Below are positions 58,340 through 64,000 of a DNA stretch of 64,000 nt, piece by piece. A program made the translations under genes and the position numbers. Position 1 is the first letter of the stretch. Every line of letters begins with the position of its first letter. Under the pieces are notes generated by a model. The model was not told where the DNA came from, did not search any database, and was given only the letters and a program-made list of their open reading frames with translations. The stretch comes from Candidatus Limivivens intestinipullorum (GTDB lineage Bacteria > Bacillota > Clostridia > Lachnospirales > Lachnospiraceae). Where the stretch lies: the NCBI GenBank assembly GCA_018711185.1, contig DVIQ01000004.1, positions 1-64,000 of the forward strand, given 5' to 3'.

Positions 58340-59512
58340 ATGGAGAATAACGAGCTTTTGATGATTTATGGAACGAATTATAAGGAAATGACGAAACGGC
58401 TTCTGGAAGCAGCACATCTGGAAGAGCGGATTTCGAATAAGGCGGCACGAATTGGGATTAAGCCGAACCTGGTGTCGGCGTCAGAGGCTTCCTGGGGAGC
58501 AACGACGCACCCGGAGATTGTGGCGGGGATTATAGAATACTTGAAAGAGCGGGGGTTCTTGCGGATGGTGATCCTTGAGGGGTCCTGGGTGGGCGGAAAA
58601 ACCGAGGAGGCAGTGAGTCTGTGCGGCTATGAGCGCCTCTGTGAGGAGTACGGGGTCCCCTTTTGGGATATGCAGAAAGACCGGGGAGAGACAAGGGACT
58701 GCGCTGGAATGGAGCTGTCCGTGTGCCGGAAAGTGAGGGAGATTGATTTCCTGATCAATGTGCCGGTGCTGAAAGGCCATTGCCAGACCAGAGTAACCTG
58801 CGCGCTGAAGAATATGAAAGGACTGCTTCCGAATAAAGAGAAGCGGCGTTTTCATTCCATGGGACTGCATAAGCCCATCGCGCACCTGAACGCGGGCATT
58901 CACCAGGATTTTATTGTGATCGACAATATCTGCGGGGATCATGATTTTGAGGACGGCGGGAATCCGGTGGTTATGAACCGGATCTGCGCGGGAGCGGACC
59001 CGGTGCTTTGCGACGCCTTTGCCTGCAGCGTACTGGGGTATACGGCGGACGAGGTGCCTTATCTTCGCATGGCAGAGAGACTGGGGATTGGAACCACGGA
59101 TCTTGGAAAGGCACGTGTGACGGAATTGAACCGTCCGGCGGCAGATTCCCGGGAGAAGGGGGCGTTCCCTTGGGAGAACGCGCAGCACATGGCGGGGCAG
59201 CGCCGGATTGTGGCTCTGGAGGATGCTGTGGAGGAGGTGGACTCCTGCAGCGCGTGCTATGGATATTTGATTCCTGCCCTGGATGAGCTGCGCCGGGAGG
59301 GCATGTTAAAAAAGCTGGATACAAAGATCTGTATTGGCCAGGGATTCAAGGGAAAGACTGGAAAACTGGGGATCGGAAGCTGTACGGCGGGCTTTGAAAA
59401 GAGCCTGAAAGGCTGCCCGCCGACCGAAGGAGAGATCCTCGCGTTTTTGCGGAAATACCTGGAAGACTTTGCGGCGGCTACCGAAGATCCTTCACAGACG
59501 CCCGGGGAATGA
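58340..59512 (+). CDS. DUF362 family protein
   Basis: A 390-residue soluble protein of the DUF362 family, with IGIKPNLVSASEASWGATTHP near the start, INVPVLKGHCQTRVTCALKNMKG in the middle and ADPVLCDAFACSVLGY. It has no C-terminal ferredoxin domain, though a lone SCSACYG motif is near residue 305. The function is unknown for this family; ligand-binding and Fe-S roles have been suggested. ATG 58340 is spaced 6 nt from AGGAGG. The 3' end overlaps the convergent LacI gene by 35 bp. Confidence 0.8.
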   Translation: MENNELLMIYGTNYKEMTKRLLEAAHLEERISNKAARIGIKPNLVSASEASWGATTHPEIVAGIIEYLKERGFLRMVILEGSWVGGKTEEAVSLCGYERLCEEYGVPFWDMQKDRGETRDCAGMELSVCRKVREIDFLINVPVLKGHCQTRVTCALKNMKGLLPNKEKRRFHSMGLHKPIAHLNAGIHQDFIVIDNICGDHDFEDGGNPVVMNRICAGADPVLCDAFACSVLGYTADEVPYLRMAERLGIGTTDLGKARVTELNRPAADSREKGAFPWENAQHMAGQRRIVALEDAVEEVDSCSACYGYLIPALDELRREGMLKKLDTKICIGQGFKGKTGKLGIGSCTAGFEKSLKGCPPTEGEILAFLRKYLEDFAAATEDPSQTPGE

Positions 59513-60482
59513 GCTCTACATCCAGAATCTGCGTCTCGCTGGTCCCTTTGGACTGGCTCAGACGGCGAAGCAGAATTTCGCAGGTCCTTTCCGCCTTCAG
59601 ATCAATATCCTGGCGAATGGTGGTAAGACCGGGAACCAGTGTCTGACCGAGGGGGAGATCATCGAAGCCGATGACAGACAGATCTTCCGGAATAGATAAA
59701 GAAAGTTCTCCTGCGGCTTTATAAAGCTGCCAGGCGATGTGGTCAGAGCTTGCGAACAGTCCGGTGGGAGGAGCCGGCGACCGTTTCAGTCCCACCAGAA
59801 TTTCCCTGGCGGAGGAGAGTGAGATATTGCAGATTTGTTCTCGGGACAGGGTGATACCATTCTCCTTCAGCGTATCGGAAAAGCCGCGGAGCCTTTCCGT
59901 GATGACACCGGATTTTCCGGAAAGAGGGGCGCAGAAGGCGAGGCGAGTATGACCGTGGGAGAGGAAGAAGCGTGCGGCCAGGCAGCCGCCCTTATAGTCA
60001 TCGATTCCCACGTTGCTGATCTGCCGGACATTGCTGTAGCTGTCAGTAAAAATCAGTGGAATCCGATTGTTCTGCCGGATCTGCCGGATTTCATCGTCAA
60101 ACAGACCGAGAAACACAGCGCCCTCCGCGTTCCAGGAACGCAGACCAAAGGTAATCTCTGAGAAGTCCCGGACAAAATGTATCATGATATAGTAACCTTC
60201 TCTCTGGAGAAGCTGAATTACCCTTCCCAGAAAGAAGGCGTTGTAGGGATCTGTCAGGGGATTCCCGGTATCGGTGTCGCGCAGGATTACCGCGATGATT
60301 CTGGATGACCGGGCGGCCAGGCTTCTGGCGGAGGAATTGGGAATATAACCGAGTTCTTCCGCCAGAAGCCTGATTTTTTCCGCTGTTTCGTTGGATACCT
60401 TATTTTGTTCGCCGTTTAAAGCGCGGGAGACGGTCATCATGCTTACTCCGGCTTTTTCGGCAATGTCTTTTAAAGTTGCCAT
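59478..60482 (-). CDS. LacI-family transcriptional regulator
   Basis: A 334-residue repressor: N-terminal helix-turn-helix and hinge (ATLKDIAEKAGVSMMTVSRA, LNGEQNKVSNETAEKIRLLA, ELGYIPNSSARSL), then a periplasmic-binding-like effector domain (IPLIFTDSYSNVRQISNVGI, GFDDLPLGQTLVPGLTTIRQ). Start ATG at 60482 with GGAGGA upstream; a longer frame from 60584 lacks an RBS. It is divergent from the sugar ABC importer and very likely controls it through the palindromes at 60548 and 60789. Confidence 0.93.
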   Translation of the reverse strand: MATLKDIAEKAGVSMMTVSRALNGEQNKVSNETAEKIRLLAEELGYIPNSSARSLAARSSRIIAVILRDTDTGNPLTDPYNAFFLGRVIQLLQREGYYIMIHFVRDFSEITFGLRSWNAEGAVFLGLFDDEIRQIRQNNRIPLIFTDSYSNVRQISNVGIDDYKGGCLAARFFLSHGHTRLAFCAPLSGKSGVITERLRGFSDTLKENGITLSREQICNISLSSAREILVGLKRSPAPPTGLFASSDHIAWQLYKAAGELSLSIPEDLSVIGFDDLPLGQTLVPGLTTIRQDIDLKAERTCEILLRRLSQSKGTSETQILDVELIPRASVKDLR

Positions 60483-60547
60483 CAGAAGTCCTCCCTTCTT
60501 TCGCGGACAGCAGGGCAGAGATGTTGTCTGGCAGTAAATTTTAGGTT

Positions 60548-60555
60548 TAACGTTA
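60548..60555. promoter_or_regulatory. Possible LacI-type operator near the regulator gene
   Basis: TAACGTTA, a CG-centred palindrome within GTTTAACGTTATC, lies 66 bp upstream of the regulator's start codon. It resembles the operator at 60789 and could give autoregulation. Confidence 0.45.
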
Positions 60556-60749
60556 TCAATAAAAACTGCCCGTTTCCGCAACAAGTCTTGAAAATCTTTT
60601 CATTTATTATATCCTTTTTTGAGAAGAAAAGCAATGGAAATATTCCAGATCGATTCTTTAAATATCCCTTTAAAACCGGTATAAACAGTGCAAAATGAAC
60701 AAATTATCGTGGATAGAATTGGGGAAAATATAGAAAAATAGAAAAAGGA

Positions 60750-60778
60750 TTGACTTTGCTAAGATGGAGTGATAAGTT
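60750..60778 (+). promoter_or_regulatory. Promoter of the sugar importer operon
   Basis: TTGACT at 60750-60755 and a weak TAAGTT at 60773-60778, spaced 17 bp. The operator palindrome follows immediately, over the expected transcription start. Confidence 0.55.
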
Positions 60779-60788
60779 ATATTTAAAG

Positions 60789-60800
60789 GTTAGCGCTAAC
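60789..60800. promoter_or_regulatory. LacI-type operator
   Basis: A perfect 12-bp palindrome, GTTAGCGCTAAC, with the central CG typical of LacI-family operators, 64 bp before the binding-protein gene. Confidence 0.75.
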
Positions 60801-60863
60801 ATATGCTGAAGAAACGGACTTGCAAAGAAATGGGAAATATTAAAGAGAATGGAGGCACCACTT

Positions 60864-62246
60864 ATGCGGAAAAGTATTCTGGCGGCCGGGATGGCCGCAG
60901 CGCTTTTGCTGTCCCTGACGGGATGCGGAGGTGAGGAGACCGTTTCCCACAAGGGCATAACGGATACGAACCCGGACAAGGGACTGGCGGTTATGGGAGA
61001 ACATGTGACCTACGATCCCAATCATCTGGTAAACGGCGGAGAGCCGGTAGTGCTGGACTGGTGGCTGTGGGACGCGCCGGATCTGTTTGGATCCATCGCG
61101 GAAGAGTACGAGAAGATTCATCCAAATGTAACAATCAATATTATCAATAATCCCTGGGACGGCTATTGGACAAAGCTGCCGTTGGCGCTTCAGAAAAAGG
61201 AGAAGGGACCGACGCTTTTCAATGTTCATAACAGTTATCAGCATCTGGTTCTGACATACATGGCCCCCTATGAGATCGATCTGGAGGATTTGAAGGCGGA
61301 CTTCTTTACGGCCCAGTCCCATGAAATCGACGGAAATATCTATTACACAGACTTTGGCGTGATGACGGGCGCTATTTATTATAATCAAGATATGTGGGAA
61401 GCTGCGGGGCTTACGCAGGAAGATATCCCTGAAACCTGGGACGAATTCCGGGAGGTAGCGAAAAAGCTGACAATCTGGGAAGACGGAAAGCTGGTCCAGG
61501 CAGGATTCAATTACAACGGGGATTTCCAGAACCTGCTTCTGGGCGTGCCCTATCAGTTCGGCGACACGCTTTTTAAAGAAGATGGAAAGACGGCCTGTTT
61601 TACCACTGATGGTATGCTGGAAACGGCGCGGATGCTGGTGGATTTCTATGAGGTGGATCAGGTAGGCGATGAGGACTTTGGGGCTGACGCCGCCCAGAGC
61701 TTTGGTCAGGGACAGTCCGCCATGGTGTATAAATGGGGCCATCATTACGGATATATGCAGACGAATTACCCGGATATCCGCTACGGAACCTTTGAGATCC
61801 CAACATCCGATGGAACCCCTTTCGCCTATGACCGTTACAACGGCGAAGCCACGCCGGGCATCAACAAAAACGCTTCGCCGGCCCAGCAAGAGGCTGCCCA
61901 GGATTTTATCCGTTTTTATCTGGCGAATACCGGCATCCAGAAGGAACTCTGCATGTATTACAGCCTCTTCCCGGCGAACAACAGTCTGCGTGATGATGAG
62001 GAACTGAAGGAAAATCCGGCCATCCGGGCGGTTTCCGAACATATTGAGGAGTATATCTGGCCGGGAGCCATGCCATCTACGGTTGAGTCCAATCTGGGAA
62101 TCGCCGCGCAGGATATTCTCTATAATAAAAAGGATATCGAAAAGACTTTAAAGACGGCAGCGGATATCGTAAACGTGGATCTGGCGAATACAGACTTTAC
62201 CTCGGCGGAGAGTCTGTATTATAAATACGAAAGCAAGGGGGAGTAA
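60864..62246 (+). CDS. Sugar ABC transporter substrate-binding lipoprotein
   Basis: A 460-residue extracellular solute-binding protein (family 1). The signal peptide ends in a lipobox LSLTGC (Cys about residue 21), so it is lipid-anchored outside the membrane. The mature protein has the family pattern (VVLDWWLWDAPDLFGSIAEE, YYTDFGVMTGAIYYNQDMWE, ETWDEFREVAKKL). First gene of the LacI-controlled operon. The ligand is unknown, probably an oligosaccharide. Confidence 0.9.
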   Translation: MRKSILAAGMAAALLLSLTGCGGEETVSHKGITDTNPDKGLAVMGEHVTYDPNHLVNGGEPVVLDWWLWDAPDLFGSIAEEYEKIHPNVTINIINNPWDGYWTKLPLALQKKEKGPTLFNVHNSYQHLVLTYMAPYEIDLEDLKADFFTAQSHEIDGNIYYTDFGVMTGAIYYNQDMWEAAGLTQEDIPETWDEFREVAKKLTIWEDGKLVQAGFNYNGDFQNLLLGVPYQFGDTLFKEDGKTACFTTDGMLETARMLVDFYEVDQVGDEDFGADAAQSFGQGQSAMVYKWGHHYGYMQTNYPDIRYGTFEIPTSDGTPFAYDRYNGEATPGINKNASPAQQEAAQDFIRFYLANTGIQKELCMYYSLFPANNSLRDDEELKENPAIRAVSEHIEEYIWPGAMPSTVESNLGIAAQDILYNKKDIEKTLKTAADIVNVDLANTDFTSAESLYYKYESKGE

Positions 62247-62249
62247 CGT

Positions 62250-63128
62250 ATGTTTAAGAAAAAAAGACCGCTGCAGAGCAAAAGTGAAATTGTTCTGAGA
62301 AATATTGTCGTAATCTTTCTTGTGGCTTATATGTCTGTGTTCCTGCTGATCCCCATTATCATGGCATTTGCCGGGAGTTTCCACCTTTGGAACCCCTTAA
62401 ACGGTACATATGAGTGGATTGGCCTGGACAATTACATCCGCATGTTTCAGTATCCCACCTTCTGGACCTCTATGGTTAATACGATTGTGTTCTGCGTGGT
62501 GGTAGTGTTTTTCCGGGTGCTGCTGGGGCTGGCTTTGGCTTATGCCATTACCTCGCGGATGACAAAGCACAAGACATTTTTCCGTACGATCTTCTACATG
62601 CCGACAGTAACGCCCCTGGTGGCGGTGGCATTTGTGTGGAAGATCATGTATAACCCGCAGTTCGGACTGATCGACCAGATTTTCGGCCTGGATATTAACT
62701 GGCTTTATGACAGCGTTTTCGCTTTGCCGTCGGTTATGGTCATGACGATCTGGAAGGACTTCGGCTACGCGGTAATCCTGTTTATGTCAGGCCTCTTATC
62801 CATCCCTTCGGAGTATTACGAGGCGTCCAGTATCGACGGGGCCAATGCCTGGCAGACCTTCCGCTACATCACCCTGCCAATGCTGAAGCCGACCATGATC
62901 TTTGTGGTGATTACCTCAGTAATCTCCTACCTGCAGGCGTATGTTCCGGTTATGGTTATGACAGAGGGCGGGCCGGGAACCTCGACTTTTTTGAGCTCCT
63001 ATCTGGTATATGACCAGGCCTTCGTAAAATATAACTTTGGCTATGCATCTGCCATCGCTTTCTTTATCCTGCTTCTGACAGCGGTTCTGACCGTTCTGTC
63101 CTTTAAGGTGACAGGAGAGAAAGCATAG
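62250..63128 (+). CDS. Sugar ABC transporter permease, MalF/UgpA type
   Basis: A 292-residue membrane subunit with six hydrophobic segments. The EAA loop is EASSIDGANAWQTFRYITLPML near residue 190. It starts 3 bp after the binding-protein stop, so translation is coupled. N-terminal region is basic (FKKKRPLQSKSEIVLRN). Confidence 0.92.
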   Translation: MFKKKRPLQSKSEIVLRNIVVIFLVAYMSVFLLIPIIMAFAGSFHLWNPLNGTYEWIGLDNYIRMFQYPTFWTSMVNTIVFCVVVVFFRVLLGLALAYAITSRMTKHKTFFRTIFYMPTVTPLVAVAFVWKIMYNPQFGLIDQIFGLDINWLYDSVFALPSVMVMTIWKDFGYAVILFMSGLLSIPSEYYEASSIDGANAWQTFRYITLPMLKPTMIFVVITSVISYLQAYVPVMVMTEGGPGTSTFLSSYLVYDQAFVKYNFGYASAIAFFILLLTAVLTVLSFKVTGEKA

Positions 63129-63147
63129 AGGAAAGGAGGAGATGATA

Positions 63148-63969
63148 ATGAAAAAACGGGTTATGAATATTGCGCTGTTTGTTGTGCTGCTGCTTGTGGG
63201 AATCCTGACGGTGGTACCCTTTGTCTGGATGGTGCTGTCCTCCTTTAAGACGAACGCGGAGATCAGCGCTCTGAACCAGACGCTGCTGCCGCTGGAATTT
63301 ACTCTGGAAAACTATACTTCCCTCCAGTCAAATTTTAATTTTCTGCGCTACTTCGCAAACAGTGTGTTTATCGCGGTAGTGGTGACGGCTCTGGTCATTT
63401 ATATAAGCTGTCTGTGCGGATTCGTGCTGAGCAAATATAAGTTTAAAGGGAAAAACCTGATTTTCGGGGTTGTAATGATGACGATGATGATACCCTGGTC
63501 CGTAACGATTATTTCACGGTATACGATGTTTATGGAGGCAGGGCTGCAGGATACCTACTTATCACTGATTCTGCCGGTGATGGTAAGCGGTTTTGGAATC
63601 TTTATGATGAAGCAGGATATTTCCGGCCTGCCGGACGAACTTTTGGAGGCTGCCAGAATGGACGGAGCCAATGAATTCAGGATTTTCCATAAGATTGTGC
63701 TGCCGATGAGTAAGAACTCCATTTCCGCCATCGCGATTTTCCAGTTCCTTTGGGTGTGGGAGGATTATCTGTGGCCGTACCTGATGATTGACAGTGAGGA
63801 AAAGCAGCTTTTGGCGGTGGGACTGACCACCTTTAATGGCCGGTATGCTACGGATTACGGCGGACTTTTCGCCGCAACGGCCATTTCCATTATACCAGTG
63901 CTGATTATTTACGTGATTTTCCAGAAGCGTTTTGTGGCGGGTGTCGCCGCAGGCGCGGTAAAGGGTTGA
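63148..63969 (+). CDS. Sugar ABC transporter permease, MalG/UgpE type
   Basis: A 273-residue membrane subunit with six hydrophobic segments and EAA loop EAARMDGANEFRIFHKIVLPM near residue 170. ATG 63148 is 8 nt from AAAGGAGG, whereas ATG 63142 is only 2 nt away. An RBS-like AAAGGAG about 25 bp after the stop, at the right window edge, suggests that another operon gene follows. No ATPase gene is seen; such importers usually share a general one. Confidence 0.92.
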   Translation: MKKRVMNIALFVVLLLVGILTVVPFVWMVLSSFKTNAEISALNQTLLPLEFTLENYTSLQSNFNFLRYFANSVFIAVVVTALVIYISCLCGFVLSKYKFKGKNLIFGVVMMTMMIPWSVTIISRYTMFMEAGLQDTYLSLILPVMVSGFGIFMMKQDISGLPDELLEAARMDGANEFRIFHKIVLPMSKNSISAIAIFQFLWVWEDYLWPYLMIDSEEKQLLAVGLTTFNGRYATDYGGLFAATAISIIPVLIIYVIFQKRFVAGVAAGAVKG

Positions 63970-64000
63970 TGAGCGGGATTTAAAGAGCGAAAGGAGAAAA

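Overview
The window looks like chromosomal DNA of an anaerobic, endospore-forming Lachnospiraceae-type gut clostridium. Evidence: a SpoIIID sporulation regulator, a SpoIID-like spore protein, a single-chain pyruvate:ferredoxin oxidoreductase, a B12-dependent diol dehydratase, a bacterial microcompartment (BMC) shell operon, many ABC sugar importers and glycoside hydrolases, strong AGGAGG ribosome sites and several GTG/TTG starts. Most of the DNA is moderately GC-rich. The stretch 769-3034 is clearly more AT-rich. No rRNA, tRNA or CRISPR array was seen.

Layout. 1-745: left part of an IS110-family element (transposase running off the left edge on the minus strand, plus its non-coding end), next to an AT-rich remnant of a sugar ABC importer operon with a GH1 beta-glucosidase (769-3034). 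3187-11990: a glycan-degrading run with a GH106-like hydrolase, an MBL-fold hydrolase, a domain-permuted GH3, an AEC transporter and a sialate-type acetylesterase. 12039-12811: a decayed chimeric gene. 13114-20840: a small Cys-motif protein, a GGDEF cyclase, spoIIID, an aldo/keto reductase, an anion permease and a three-gene ABC importer. 21124-29542: DeoR regulator, rhamnulokinase, B12 diol dehydratase (three subunits), reactivase (two subunits) and a PduO-type adenosyltransferase. 29775-43576: SpoIID-like protein, heterodimeric ABC exporter, carAB, nitrilase-family protein, moaC, GNAT and an ABC-F ATPase. 43862: response regulator. 44898-53247: BMC operon. 53379-60482: small membrane protein, YbaK-type protein, PFOR, DUF362 protein and a LacI regulator. 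60864 to the right edge: another sugar ABC importer. A ribosome-site-like AAAGGAG lies at the extreme right end, so the importer operon probably continues.

How the parts work together (inference). L-rhamnose or another 6-deoxyhexose released by the hydrolases would be isomerised (no isomerase is in the window) and phosphorylated by RhaB. The class II aldolase would split it to DHAP and lactaldehyde, which is reduced to 1,2-propanediol. The B12 diol dehydratase would make propanal, and the CoA-acylating aldehyde dehydrogenase and PduL would convert that to propionyl-CoA and propionyl-phosphate, with a PduS-like flavin/Fe-S protein recycling electrons. The aldolase, ALDH, alcohol dehydrogenase, PduL and the dehydratase medium subunit all carry short amphipathic terminal tails of the kind that target cargo to BMCs. 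The locus therefore appears to pair a B12-dependent core with an aldolase-type microcompartment, encoded in two clusters about 15 kb apart.

A recurring structural theme is a family of roughly 130-bp palindromic intergenic repeats (full copies at 31133, 43725 and 48699, plus many partial or decayed ones), one of which sits inside the BMC operon.
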